This document shows, in pieces, positions 16,926 through 25,490 of a stretch of 64,000 nucleotides of DNA. This DNA comes from Chlorobiota bacterium (lineage in GTDB: Bacteria; Bacteroidota; Ignavibacteria; OLB7). A program made the translations under genes and the position numbers. The notes under the pieces are model-generated. The model did no database searches and was not told where the DNA came from. It saw only the letters and a program-made list of their open reading frames with translations. Numbering within the stretch: position 1 is the stretch's first letter; each line of letters starts with the position of its first letter. Location: positions 3,784,501 through 3,848,500 of the forward strand of contig JADJXR010000001.1 of NCBI GenBank assembly GCA_016710285.1, written 5' to 3'.

Positions 16926-17513
16926 CTACAACACACCAGCAAGCGGGGAAATAAAGCCGGTGTATCCCCAACGCCGTTCCACAATTTCAAGCACCGTATG
17001 TGGGACTCCATCCACAAGCTCTGGGACAGAATAGATTTGGCGGAAAGGGACATTGGGCATTCCTGAAACCTCATGCTCGAAGGAGATTCCATGCTCGGTA
17101 AACCGTTGGACTGCCATTTCGATATCCTCCACCACAACGGCAAGGTGATGAAGTCCTGCGTCGGTAAACCGCCGAACCCAATCAGGGATTGGGGAGCCAA
17201 CCCCACGCGTATCGTTGAATGCTTGGTCAAGGTAGATCGGTGGGAACCCGGGCTTCCGGTAAACTTTTGCCCACCATGAATCCCGCTCGATTACTCCCAA
17301 GTTCGTATCGAACCTGAATCCCAATGCCTCAAACTCCAGCGCCCGCTCCTGCACATCCAACGTGCGGATTGATAGATGATCTATCGAAGGGCGCAAACCA
17401 ACCCCTGCTTGGGTCAGCAACGAATGCACGATTTGCCCCGCCTTGTTCGATTCGATAAACTGGCGGATGTATTGCTGGATAACCTGCTCGATATGCCGAT
17501 TAGCGATTTCCAT
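16926..17513 (-). CDS. VOC-superfamily (glyoxalase/dioxygenase-like) protein
   Basis: 195 residues. A helical N-terminus of about 40 residues is followed by a vicinal-oxygen-chelate fold with two beta-alpha-beta-beta-beta halves. The likely metal ligands are His in SIDHLSIRT (about 44), His in GLHHLAVVV (about 121) and Glu in HTVLEIVERR (about 175). This His-His-Glu triad is that of VOC dioxygenases such as HPPD. The 195-residue length is longer than methylmalonyl-CoA epimerase and shorter than HPPD. The neighbour meaB makes an epimerase-like role tempting, but the N-terminal extension and the GYTGFISP tail argue for a different, dioxygenase-like family. Substrate unknown. Confidence 0.72.
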   Translation of the reverse strand: MEIANRHIEQVIQQYIRQFIESNKAGQIVHSLLTQAGVGLRPSIDHLSIRTLDVQERALEFEALGFRFDTNLGVIERDSWWAKVYRKPGFPPIYLDQAFNDTRGVGSPIPDWVRRFTDAGLHHLAVVVEDIEMAVQRFTEHGISFEHEVSGMPNVPFRQIYSVPELVDGVPHTVLEIVERRWGYTGFISPLAGVL

Positions 17514-17593
17514 GGCGTTAGTAGGAAAGTTGGAAGAGATGTGAGGAAACGGTTTTCTGGATGATGCTTCGCCAGTTTGCGTCCCCGGGGAAG

Positions 17594-18559
17594 CTACTGG
17601 GCGATTCCAACCCCCTCGATAATCGCCATTGCCGCACCGGTTGGCGATTGTGAGTAGGCCGTGACAAGCTCAATCTGGGCGCGAAGATCATTTCTTCGTT
17701 CAGCGGTCCAAAAACGCTGGCGCAGGCGGTTCTCAACTTCTTCAACAATCCGCTCTTCCTCCCGATTTTTCCGCCGTTCCTGGAACGTTCCGTGCTCCTG
17801 GGCATGTGCGCGGTGCGCTTGGATTGCCTCACCAATTTTGGAAATTCCTTCGCCGGTCATTCCAATTGTTTTTATGACTGGGGGATTCCACTGCGCGGGG
17901 TCGTGGGTGATTTTGAAAGTAAGGATGGTTTTCAGCGCGGCCACCGCTTGGTCCGCGCCATCCCTGTCCGATTTGTTCATCACGAAGATATCGGCAATCT
18001 CCATCAGCCCAGATTTCATTGCTTGGATCGAGTCCCCCGATTCCGGCACCAGCACAACGATTGTGGTGTCGGCGGCCTTCGCAATGTCCAGTTCCGACTG
18101 GCCAACGCCCACGGTTTCAAAAATGATGATGTCGTATCCGCTTGCGGCCAGCACATCGGCCAGTTCTTGCGCTTTCCCGCTTAGCCCCCCCAAACTTCCC
18201 CGGGAAGCCATCGAGCGGATGAAGACGTCGGGGTCCAGCGTCTCCGATTGCATTCGGATCCGATCGCCAAGAATTGCCCCACCGGTGAATGGAGATGTTG
18301 GGTCAATGGCAATCACCGCCACCCGTTTTCCGGCTGCGCGGTAGTGGCGGATCATCTGCTGGGTAATGGTTGATTTCCCAGCCCCAGGTGGTCCAGTGAT
18401 GCCGATCCGGTAGCTGTTCCCCGAGCGCGGATAGAGTGCCGAAAGAAGCTCCACCCACCCCCTCCCTTCGTTTTCCACCACCGAAAGGGCGCGGGTGATT
18501 TGCCGCTTATTGCCGGCAAGAATGGCATCTATCTTTTCTTGTATATTGGTTTCAGTCAT
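17594..18559 (-). CDS. meaB: Methylmalonyl-CoA mutase-associated GTPase MeaB
   Basis: 321 residues from ATG 18559. Longer in-frame starts would run into the divergent gene. The G3E-type GTPase motifs are all present: Walker A GPPGAGKS at 56-63, DPTSPFTGGAILGDRIRM, FETVGVGQSE and NKSDRDGADQ. The C-terminal helices fit MeaB/ArgK. MeaB chaperones adenosylcobalamin loading and protects methylmalonyl-CoA mutase. No mutase gene lies in this window, but a BtuF-like cobalamin protein (43776-44720) and an acyl-CoA carboxylase subunit (39380-40816) fit a propionate/methylmalonyl-CoA route elsewhere in the genome. A promoter-like TAACTTTG sits only six bases before the start. Confidence 0.93.
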   Translation of the reverse strand: MTETNIQEKIDAILAGNKRQITRALSVVENEGRGWVELLSALYPRSGNSYRIGITGPPGAGKSTITQQMIRHYRAAGKRVAVIAIDPTSPFTGGAILGDRIRMQSETLDPDVFIRSMASRGSLGGLSGKAQELADVLAASGYDIIIFETVGVGQSELDIAKAADTTIVVLVPESGDSIQAMKSGLMEIADIFVMNKSDRDGADQAVAALKTILTFKITHDPAQWNPPVIKTIGMTGEGISKIGEAIQAHRAHAQEHGTFQERRKNREEERIVEEVENRLRQRFWTAERRNDLRAQIELVTAYSQSPTGAAMAIIEGVGIAQ

Positions 18560-18565
18560 GGCCGC

Positions 18566-18596
18566 CAAAGTTATGAAGAAGCGGCAACTGCGCAAC
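18566..18596 (-). promoter_or_regulatory. Possible promoter of meaB, suggesting a leaderless transcript
   Basis: On the minus strand GTTG (18593-18596) is followed after 19 bases by TAACTTTG (18566-18573), identical to the atp -7 element. It ends six bases before the meaB ATG, so transcription would begin at or next to the start codon. Confidence 0.4.
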
Positions 18597-18608
18597 GACA
18601 CAGCACAC

Positions 18609-20300
18609 ATGGAAATCAATACCCTAATCCAAGAAGCACGCACGGTGCAGGGGGAAGCTCTATCCCCAAGCCACATCCGTTTCACTTCCGTTGGCGAAAT
18701 GCTGGTGCAGCAGGCAATCGCACAAGCGGATCACCTCTATCTCTCCTTTGCCGAAGATGGCGTTATTCAGCAGCGATACACCTACCTCCAGTTCAAGGAT
18801 GCCGTTGCCAGCATTGCCGCTGCACTGGTGGAAAAAGGGATACGGCGTGGAGATGCGATTGCCACATTTGGGCATAATCACCCCCAGACCGTCATCCAAT
18901 ATTTTGCGGCCTGGTGGATTGGCGCGGTTGTTGTCCCGATTAACCCCGGCGAGGATGATGCGCGGATTGAGTTTATCCTGAAAAACTCCCAAAGCCAACT
19001 GATATTCGTTCGGGAGGAATATGCCGAGCGGCTTGAGGCAATTCTGAAAAATGGAGAATATTCGGCGGAGATGATCCATTGCGGAGGGAGCCGCGACCAA
19101 TTCCAAGCATTGTTGGAGTCGGACTCCCCTCACGTTCCACACGCCGCCGATTGCCTTGAATCCCCTTGCTTAATTGTTTATACCAGCGGCACAACGGGAG
19201 TCCCGAAAGGGGTCCAGCTTTGCCAGGGGAACCTGTTTGCCGATGCCGAAGGGATTTCCCAATGGCATGGAATTAACCCCGCAACGGTGATGATGTGCGT
19301 GCTTCCCATCCACCATGTGAACGGCACAATCGTAACGCTGGTGACACCGATGTACGCGGGTGCATCCGTTGTGCTTTGCCGGAAATTCCAATCGCAGCAT
19401 TTCTTCCCAATTATCGCCCAAGAAAAAGTCGCGATTGTTTCGGTGGTGCCAACATTATTGGCGTTTTTATTGGAGGCGGGAATCAACCATGCTGAATATG
19501 ATCTTCAGCATTTCCGGCATATTATCTGCGGTGCGGGCCCATTAACCTGCGAGCTTGCGGGGCGGTTCGAGGCACGGTTCGGTTTCCCGATTATTCACGG
19601 CTACGGATTGTCGGAAACCACCTGCTATTCCTGCTTCCTCCCAACTGATTTACCTGCCAACCAGCACCAGCAATGGATGCAGAAGTATGGTTATCCAAGC
19701 ATCGGCGTTGCAATTCCGCAGAATGAAATGGCGATTCATGACGAGCATGGCCAACCGGTTCCGCCGGGCCAGCGTGGTGAGATCGTAATTCGTGGGCACA
19801 ACGTTATGCTGGGGTATTTCCAAAATGATGATGCCAACCAAAAAGCGTTCACGTTCGGCTGGTTCCGCAGCGGCGACGAAGGATTTATGGTGATGGATAG
19901 CACCATAGATAGCGACCAACGTCCATATTTTTTCATCACTGGTAGGCTAAAAGAACTCATTATTCGCGGTGGTGTGAATATCTCCCCGTTAGAAATAGAT
20001 GAAGTAATAAACTCGCACCCAAAAGTTGCGGCTGGGATCGCCGTCGGGTTCGAAAATAATATGTACGGGGAAGAAGTTGGGGCGTACGTCAAGCCGTGCG
20101 ACGACACCTTGACCGAAGCGGAATTACTTGAATACTGCCGCCTTCGCTTGCCGGCGTTTAAGGCTCCGAAAGTGGTGATTTTTGGAGAAGACATCCCCGT
20201 AACATCAACCGGAAAGTACCAGCGCAACAGGGTGAAGCATCTGTTTGTTGATTACAAGGATCACCAATTTAACGAACGAAAATCGGCGACGAACGGATGA
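18609..20300 (+). CDS. AMP-forming acyl-CoA synthetase/ligase
   Basis: 563 residues from ATG 18609. The frame is open to 18495, but upstream starts overlap meaB on the other strand. Class I adenylate-forming motifs are complete: IVYTSGTTGVPKGV (A3), HGYGLSETTC (A5), RSGDEGF (A7), ITGRLKELIIRGGVNISPLE (A8) and STGKYQRNRV with the catalytic Lys (A10). The enzyme activates a carboxylic acid with ATP and probably transfers it to CoA. Chain length and substrate cannot be told from sequence. The stop overlaps the next ATG (ATGA), coupling it to an HD hydrolase, which is an unusual partner. It is divergent from meaB with only 49 bp between starts. Confidence 0.88.
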   Translation: MEINTLIQEARTVQGEALSPSHIRFTSVGEMLVQQAIAQADHLYLSFAEDGVIQQRYTYLQFKDAVASIAAALVEKGIRRGDAIATFGHNHPQTVIQYFAAWWIGAVVVPINPGEDDARIEFILKNSQSQLIFVREEYAERLEAILKNGEYSAEMIHCGGSRDQFQALLESDSPHVPHAADCLESPCLIVYTSGTTGVPKGVQLCQGNLFADAEGISQWHGINPATVMMCVLPIHHVNGTIVTLVTPMYAGASVVLCRKFQSQHFFPIIAQEKVAIVSVVPTLLAFLLEAGINHAEYDLQHFRHIICGAGPLTCELAGRFEARFGFPIIHGYGLSETTCYSCFLPTDLPANQHQQWMQKYGYPSIGVAIPQNEMAIHDEHGQPVPPGQRGEIVIRGHNVMLGYFQNDDANQKAFTFGWFRSGDEGFMVMDSTIDSDQRPYFFITGRLKELIIRGGVNISPLEIDEVINSHPKVAAGIAVGFENNMYGEEVGAYVKPCDDTLTEAELLEYCRLRLPAFKAPKVVIFGEDIPVTSTGKYQRNRVKHLFVDYKDHQFNERKSATNG

Positions 20301-20923
20301 CTCAGCCAAAATTCGACACCAGCTACAATCGAACATGGCTGCCGTTGCAAGAATTAGCAACCAAGATTGCAGCCCATATTTCTCCGGCTGACTGGCTGCG
20401 GGTTAGTTCTGCTTACGAAATGGCAGAAAACATCCATCTCTATCAAAAACGGAATGATGGAACGCCCTATTTCTGGCATTGTACGCGGGTGGTGAAAATA
20501 CTTACCCACGAGCTAGATGTCACCTATCCGAATCTTATCATCGCCGCAATCTTGCACGACTCTTTGGAAGATTCAGACATTCTAAACCACGAGATTTTGG
20601 AGTATAATTTTGGATCCGATGTGAGTTCTTGGGTGGAGATATTGACCAAGCAGGTGCGGGTAAAGGATGAAGCGGAAAAGCTGGCAATTAACACGGAGTA
20701 TCGCCAAAGAATTCAGGAAGGGCCGATTGAATGTCAAATTATCAAACTGGCGGATCGTTTGGACAACACGCGCTGCATTCAATTCAATCTGAAGCGCAAC
20801 CCATTCTCCTATATTCAAGAAACCCGCGAACATTATTTGCCAATGACCGATGGCTCGGCAAGGCCAGAATTGTGCAGGTTAGCAGAGAAAATCGTTGTTG
20901 AAATGAATCGCTATTTGGGGTGA
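20297..20923 (+). CDS. HD-domain protein, RelA/SpoT hydrolase-like
   Basis: 208 residues. It matches the hydrolase half of RSH proteins and small alarmone hydrolases: GTPYFWHCTRVVKIL, then AAILHDSLEDSD (the HD metal pair), an FGSDV...EILTK helix, and CQIIKLADRLDNTRCIQ. These correspond to the metal-binding and (p)ppGpp-pocket segments of MESH1/SpoT-type hydrolases. There is no synthetase, TGS or ACT domain. By family it could hydrolyse (p)ppGpp or a related nucleotide, but this has not been shown here. Its ATG lies inside the stop of the ligase gene (ATGA), so the two are made together. It converges with lpxA with only five bases between stops. Confidence 0.78.
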   Translation: MTQPKFDTSYNRTWLPLQELATKIAAHISPADWLRVSSAYEMAENIHLYQKRNDGTPYFWHCTRVVKILTHELDVTYPNLIIAAILHDSLEDSDILNHEILEYNFGSDVSSWVEILTKQVRVKDEAEKLAINTEYRQRIQEGPIECQIIKLADRLDNTRCIQFNLKRNPFSYIQETREHYLPMTDGSARPELCRLAEKIVVEMNRYLG

Positions 20924-20928
20924 TTCCA

Positions 20929-21729
20929 CTAACCCGCACGCCGGGCAGGAATAATGCCGCGAGTGCTTCGTTTAATAAACTCGACAATGTCTTGAACTTC
21001 TTGATGCGCTCCCAAATCGCGTTCAAGCTGCTCGATTGCATCGGTGATATTAAGGCCAGCGTGATACAGGATACGGTATGATTCGGTGATAACATCAATG
21101 GATTCTTCGGTGAACCCGCGCCGCCGCAGCCCAATAGTATTAACGCCGGAAAATGATAGCGGATGATGCCCGGCACGAACAAATGGCGGCACATCCTTCA
21201 TCACACGGAACCCCGCCCCCACCATCGCGTGTTTGCCAATTTTTTCGAACTGGTGAACGCCAGTTAATCCGCCAACAATAGCCCAATCGCCAACTTCGGC
21301 ATGGCCGCCAAGCTGCACGGCGTTCGCAAGAATAACGTTGTTCCCCACAATGCAGTCGTGAGCCACGTGGCAGTAGGCCATAATTAAACAGTCATTTCCA
21401 ACAACTGTTTTTCCCGTTGCCGAGGTGCCGCGATGAACAGTGACGTATTCACGAATCACCGTTCTGTCGCCAATAATCACCACCGACTCTTCGCCAGCGA
21501 ATTTCAGATCCTGCGGGGTTGCGCCCAGTGCCGCGCCAGTAAATATTTTGCAGTCCTCCCCAATCCGTGTGCCTGATTTAATGTGGGCGTGGGCTTGGAT
21601 ATGAGTTCCATTCCCCACAACAACATTTTCCTCGATCACCACGAACGGTTCAACAATAACGTTATCGCCGATAGACGCATCGGGATGAACAACAGCAAGG
21701 TGGTTGATGGTTGGATTTTGCATTTGCAT
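20929..21729 (-). CDS. lpxA: Acyl-ACP:UDP-N-acetylglucosamine O-acyltransferase
   Basis: 266 residues from ATG 21729; a TTG three bases earlier is possible. A left-handed beta-helix of hexapeptide repeats fills the first two thirds (VVIEENVVVGNGTHI, NDCLIMAYCHVAHDCIVGNN). The signature HVAHDC includes the catalytic His. The C-terminal helices (GFTEESIDVITESYRILYH) are typical of LpxA. It performs the first lipid A step in the cytoplasm. Its ATG overlaps the TGA of lpxC/fabZ by one base, and it ends the envelope operon. Lipid A genes imply a lipopolysaccharide outer membrane. Confidence 0.95.
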   Translation of the reverse strand: MQMQNPTINHLAVVHPDASIGDNVIVEPFVVIEENVVVGNGTHIQAHAHIKSGTRIGEDCKIFTGAALGATPQDLKFAGEESVVIIGDRTVIREYVTVHRGTSATGKTVVGNDCLIMAYCHVAHDCIVGNNVILANAVQLGGHAEVGDWAIVGGLTGVHQFEKIGKHAMVGAGFRVMKDVPPFVRAGHHPLSFSGVNTIGLRRRGFTEESIDVITESYRILYHAGLNITDAIEQLERDLGAHQEVQDIVEFIKRSTRGIIPARRAG

Positions 21730-23123
21730 CAACTTGGATTGGTTCTGTCGCCGACGGCTACGGTTAGTTCTGCTTCTGCAACCAGCGTACCGTTTACGGT
21801 TGCTCGTCCAGAGAAAAGATACGTGTTGAATTTCTTCGATTTCAAGGAAACCTCAAACTGGAGCTGGTCCCCCGGCAATACTGGCTTGCGGAACTTGCAG
21901 TTATTGATTCCCATAAATAATGCCAACTTTTGCTTCGCATTTCCTCCCATATCCTGCATCAGCAATATTCCCCCCGTCTGCGCCATAGCTTCCACAATCA
22001 GCACTCCGGGCATAATGGGCTGTTCAGGGAAGTGTCCGATAAAAAATGGTTCGTTGATGGTAACGTTTTTTAGCCCGATTACCTTTTTCGCCTCAAGGTC
22101 AACATCTAAAATTCTATCAACTAACAGGAATGGGTAGCGATGCGGGAGGATATTCATGATTGAGCGAATATCCATCGGAGGGGATTTTTTTTGCGCAGCC
22201 CTGCTTTTTTCTGCGGCGCGTTTGATTTTCCGAGCGAACTCAATATTGCTGGCGTGTCCAGGCCGTGCGGCAAGGATATGGGCTTTTACCGGGGCACCAG
22301 CAAGCGCAAGATCGCCCAATAAATCAAGAAGTTTGTGGCGGGCTGGTTCGTTCACAAAACGCATGGAGCCATTATTCAGCACCCCTGTGGATCCCAGCAC
22401 CACCGACCCATCAATTCCCAGACGGTGCGACATCTCGTTGATCTCACTTTGATCAACATCTTTATCAACAATAACGATTGCATTGTCAAGCCGCCCACCT
22501 TTAATCAGCCCTTCGCTCCGCAGCCATTCCACTTCGGTTAAAAAACAGAACGTGCGTGCGGGGGCAACCTCTTTTACGAACTCCGACTCCAAATTCAGAA
22601 GCCCGGAATGCTGGCGACCCAGTGCCGGATTGCGGTAATCTATCATTACCGTCATTTGGAAATTCTGGTTAGGAAGCGCGGTAATCTCCACCCCTTTTGC
22701 CTCATTCGCATATTTAACAATCGAATCTACAACAATAAAATTCCGAGGGGTTTGCTGGTCAACAATTCCTGCTTGCATTAAAACTTCGGTGAACGGCATC
22801 GCGCTGCCGTCGCCAACTGGAGGCTCGTTATTGGAAAGTTCAATGGAGCAATTGTCTATTTCCAAGCCGGTCAGTGCAGCCAAAACGTGCTCGACGGTGT
22901 GGATGCTAACTCCATCACGCGAAAGAGTTGTCCCGCGCGAGACATCGGTGACTAAATCAACATCGGCTGGGACTTCCGGTGCGTCGGGAAGGTCGGTGCG
23001 CAGAAATCGGAATCCATGATTTTCCGGTGCCGGGCGGAAGGTAATGGTGGAAGGATTACCAGTATGCAATCCAACGCCGCTGAAGCTGACCGGGGAAGCA
23101 ATGGTGTGTTGTGTTGTTTTCAT
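21729..23123 (-). CDS. lpxC/fabZ: Bifunctional LpxC deacetylase/FabZ dehydratase fusion
   Basis: 464 residues. Residues 1 to about 300 are LpxC, with the zinc-site motif HTVEHVLAAL (His 75 and 79) and HKLLDLLGDLALAG near 238. From about 318 the protein is FabZ: NILPHRYPFLLVDRIL, then GHFPEQPIMPGVLIVEAMAQ with the catalytic His and Glu. LpxC commits UDP-acyl-GlcNAc to lipid A and FabZ makes the acyl chains, so the fusion ties two competing pathways at a fixed ratio. This fusion is characteristic of Bacteroidota/Chlorobiota and is a good lineage marker. The gene sits between lpxD (21 bp gap) and lpxA (1-base overlap). Confidence 0.96.
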   Translation of the reverse strand: MKTTQHTIASPVSFSGVGLHTGNPSTITFRPAPENHGFRFLRTDLPDAPEVPADVDLVTDVSRGTTLSRDGVSIHTVEHVLAALTGLEIDNCSIELSNNEPPVGDGSAMPFTEVLMQAGIVDQQTPRNFIVVDSIVKYANEAKGVEITALPNQNFQMTVMIDYRNPALGRQHSGLLNLESEFVKEVAPARTFCFLTEVEWLRSEGLIKGGRLDNAIVIVDKDVDQSEINEMSHRLGIDGSVVLGSTGVLNNGSMRFVNEPARHKLLDLLGDLALAGAPVKAHILAARPGHASNIEFARKIKRAAEKSRAAQKKSPPMDIRSIMNILPHRYPFLLVDRILDVDLEAKKVIGLKNVTINEPFFIGHFPEQPIMPGVLIVEAMAQTGGILLMQDMGGNAKQKLALFMGINNCKFRKPVLPGDQLQFEVSLKSKKFNTYLFSGRATVNGTLVAEAELTVAVGDRTNPS

Positions 23124-23144
23124 GATTTTCAGTCTAAAGCTACG

Positions 23145-24191
23145 TTAATCGGTCTGCTTCAACACTAATTTTTCTTCAAGCTCACGCAGCTTGTTTTTCA
23201 GTTCTTGTATTTCTTTTAATGCATCGGGTAATTGCCGAATTGCTGCTTCTTGGCGCAAGGCCAGTCCATGCTCTTTTGCCGGGTGGCCAAAATACCTGCC
23301 AGATTTCGAGATGTTCTTGCTGACACCTGATTGAGCTTCCACAATCACATTATCGGTGGTTGTGATATGCCCAACCAATCCTACTTGTCCCCCCAGCATA
23401 TTGAATTTGCCTAATCGAGTGCTGCCGGAAATTCCACTTTGCGCGGCTATCACCGTATGCTCACCCACAATAACATTATGAGCAATATGGACTAAATTAT
23501 CCACTTTCGTTCCTGTGCAGATGCGCGTCTCCCCCATTGTGGCGCGGTCAATCGTGCAGTTTGCGCCGATTTCCACATCATTTTCGATAGTCACAATTCC
23601 AAGCTGAGGGATTTTTTCCCAATGCGTTTGCCGCTGCAAATATCCAAAGCCATCGGAGCCGATAATCGTGCCTGAATGGATAACAACATTATCGCCAATA
23701 AAGCAGCCATCATAAATGACAACGTTAGGATAAATGGTGGAATTTTTGCCGACACTAACATTTCGGCCAATTACGACACCAGCATGAATCTGGCTTTTGC
23801 TCCCAACGGCGGAGCCTTCGCCAACCACAGCTGTTGGACCGATGTACGCCTCGAGATCAATAGTGGAGCCTTCAACAACTGCTGAAGGATGAATGCCAGC
23901 AGGGTATGTTGCTTGGTTTGGGTAGAAAACTCTTAGAAGCTGTACAAATCCAGCGTAAGGGTCGCCAGTGCGGATATAGGTTATATCTGTGCGCTGCGGA
24001 GTGTGCGCTGCGGAGACAATGAGGGCCGAAGCAAGCGTTTGTGTTTCGTAGCGTAGGTATTTCTGGTTTGCAATAAATGAAATGTGCCCAGCTTCGGCAT
24101 ATTCAATCTTTTCGATCCCACGGATTTCCGTTTGTGGGTCTCCAATGATTTCTCCGTGAAGGAGTTCGGCAAGCTCTTGGATTGTCATCAT
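23145..24191 (-). CDS. lpxD: UDP-3-O-(3-hydroxyacyl)glucosamine N-acyltransferase
   Basis: 348 residues, the standard LpxD length. The N-terminal uridine-binding domain (MTIQELAELLHGEIIGDPQT, ISFIANQKYL) is followed by hexapeptide repeats with VHIAHNVIVGEHTVIAAQ, which includes the catalytic-type His. The C-terminus is a helical coiled tail rich in Leu, Lys and Glu. It adds the second acyl chain in lipid A synthesis in the cytoplasm. It begins with two consecutive ATG codons 12 bp after the second OmpH-like gene. Its position between the OmpH genes and lpxC/fabZ reproduces the conserved skp-lpxD linkage. Confidence 0.95.
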   Translation of the reverse strand: MMTIQELAELLHGEIIGDPQTEIRGIEKIEYAEAGHISFIANQKYLRYETQTLASALIVSAAHTPQRTDITYIRTGDPYAGFVQLLRVFYPNQATYPAGIHPSAVVEGSTIDLEAYIGPTAVVGEGSAVGSKSQIHAGVVIGRNVSVGKNSTIYPNVVIYDGCFIGDNVVIHSGTIIGSDGFGYLQRQTHWEKIPQLGIVTIENDVEIGANCTIDRATMGETRICTGTKVDNLVHIAHNVIVGEHTVIAAQSGISGSTRLGKFNMLGGQVGLVGHITTTDNVIVEAQSGVSKNISKSGRYFGHPAKEHGLALRQEAAIRQLPDALKEIQELKNKLRELEEKLVLKQTD

Positions 24192-24203
24192 ATTTAGATG
24201 ATT

Positions 24204-24893
24204 CTACGGACTGGTGCGCTCCCCTTCACCATTTAAGATTTTATTTGGGTCAATATTGACCCCTTTCTGCAAATCTTTCAGCAGTTCGTTGGGATCCAAC
24301 GATGGGCTTTTATCGGTGCTGCTGCTTACTTCAACACCTTCTGGCAGCTTAATTGCATCGGCACTGACCCCCAATCGCTTTAGCACAGCGATTGACAAAT
24401 CAACCTGGGGGTTCGCATAAAAAATTGCGGCGGAAGTGGAGCTTTTATCGAAGACGATGTCCATCTTCTGCGATTTTGCTTCTTCTTCGATAGCGCGGGT
24501 GATATTGTCGAACACCGGCTTCATAATTTCGGCCTGCAGCTTCTCATATTCTCCGCCGGGAGCGTACTTCGTTCTGCGGAATTCGGTAAGCTGGGCTTGG
24601 ACGTTCGCCAGCTTGGCTTCGGCATCTTTCCGTTCTTGCTGGCTCCAGATCAGCCTGTTGGTCTCGATCTCATTTCGCAATTTTTTCTGTTCCCCTTCCA
24701 TCCGCTCAATTTCGCGAAGCCATCCGGCTTGGATTTCGCCCAGCCGGGTTTGGGCCGCGCTGGCTTCCGGTAAATTAAGCAGGATAAGATCGCTTGCTAC
24801 ATAGCCAACTTTTTGGGCGTATGCGTTGGTGGCCATCACGGAAGTGATGGCCACAATTGCAAGCATTGCGCGAAAAAGGTTATTGGGATTCAC
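24204..24893 (-). CDS. OmpH/Skp-family periplasmic chaperone (second copy)
   Basis: 229 residues, apparently from a GTG start at 24893 that lies within the end of the preceding OmpH gene (14-base overlap). A later ATG at 24866 would also leave part of the hydrophobic segment. The signal region ends at NAYAQKVGYV, after which comes the OmpH N-terminal strand (KVGYVASDLILLNLPEA). A long charged coiled coil follows (about 45-140, EIERMEGEQKKLRNEIETNR). The C-terminal 60 residues are longer than in classic Skp and low in complexity (SSSTDKSPSLDPNE). Skp-type trimers escort unfolded outer-membrane proteins to BamA, which is encoded just upstream. Confidence 0.88.
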   Translation of the reverse strand: MNPNNLFRAMLAIVAITSVMATNAYAQKVGYVASDLILLNLPEASAAQTRLGEIQAGWLREIERMEGEQKKLRNEIETNRLIWSQQERKDAEAKLANVQAQLTEFRRTKYAPGGEYEKLQAEIMKPVFDNITRAIEEEAKSQKMDIVFDKSSTSAAIFYANPQVDLSIAVLKRLGVSADAIKLPEGVEVSSSTDKSPSLDPNELLKDLQKGVNIDPNKILNGEGERTSP

Positions 24894-25422
24894 GGCTTAA
24901 ATAGTCTAGAACTTTAAACGTGATGTTGACGGTAGTTTTTGGATCTTGGTCAATATAGACCAAGTTGCTGTTTTCGAACACTACTGCCACTTTTTCTTCT
25001 TTCGCAACTTTGGCGATAATCTTCTTGATTTTTTCGCGGAGTGGCATCAGCAGTTCGTTCTGTTTTGCAAGGATGTCACCCTGTTGTCCGAATTTTGCCT
25101 GCTGGTACTGCAAGATATAATCGCGCAATTGCAGGATTTCCCCTTCACGCTGTTGCTTGGCATCGGGGGCCATTGTGGCCTGCTTTTTCTGGTAGTCCTC
25201 CAACTCTTGGTCATACTTTGCTTTCAGCATCCCCAGCGTATCCTCGAATTGTTTCCGATAAACCTGGAGCTGTGCTTCAACAGCCTTAAATTCCTTGTGG
25301 GTGCTGATGATCGTCTCAGTCTCGACATAACCGATGCGCAGTTGCGCGTTGGCTGCCGAAGGATGCAGGACCAGTAGTGAGAAAAGCACACAACCAAGTG
25401 TGCGCAAAGCGATGTTCGTCAT
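24880..25422 (-). CDS. OmpH/Skp-family periplasmic chaperone (first copy)
   Basis: 180 residues. The signal peptide spans 1-26 (VLFSLLVLHPSAANAQ). The mature start LRIGYVETETIISTHKEFK is the OmpH pattern, followed by a charged coiled coil (about 45-125) and a closing strand AVVFENSNLVYIDQD. The length is close to that of standard Skp. Two tandem OmpH-like genes after bamA are common in Bacteroidota and suggest specialised or hetero-oligomeric chaperones. The gene starts 68 bp after bamA and its end overlaps the second copy, indicating coupled translation. Confidence 0.9.
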   Translation of the reverse strand: MTNIALRTLGCVLFSLLVLHPSAANAQLRIGYVETETIISTHKEFKAVEAQLQVYRKQFEDTLGMLKAKYDQELEDYQKKQATMAPDAKQQREGEILQLRDYILQYQQAKFGQQGDILAKQNELLMPLREKIKKIIAKVAKEEKVAVVFENSNLVYIDQDPKTTVNITFKVLDYLSRESQ

Positions 25423-25490
25423 ACGGTTTTGTTGCTGTGAAAGGTCAGTTAAAACGGTTGTATCGGTTGCGTTCGTTCTATCTCTACGTT

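Noticed and set aside
16926..17513. VOC protein as HglS-type 2-oxoadipate dioxygenase feeding the neighbouring oxidase
   Set aside because: HglS is more than twice as long and I could not match its specific motifs. Only the generic His-His-Glu triad is shared.
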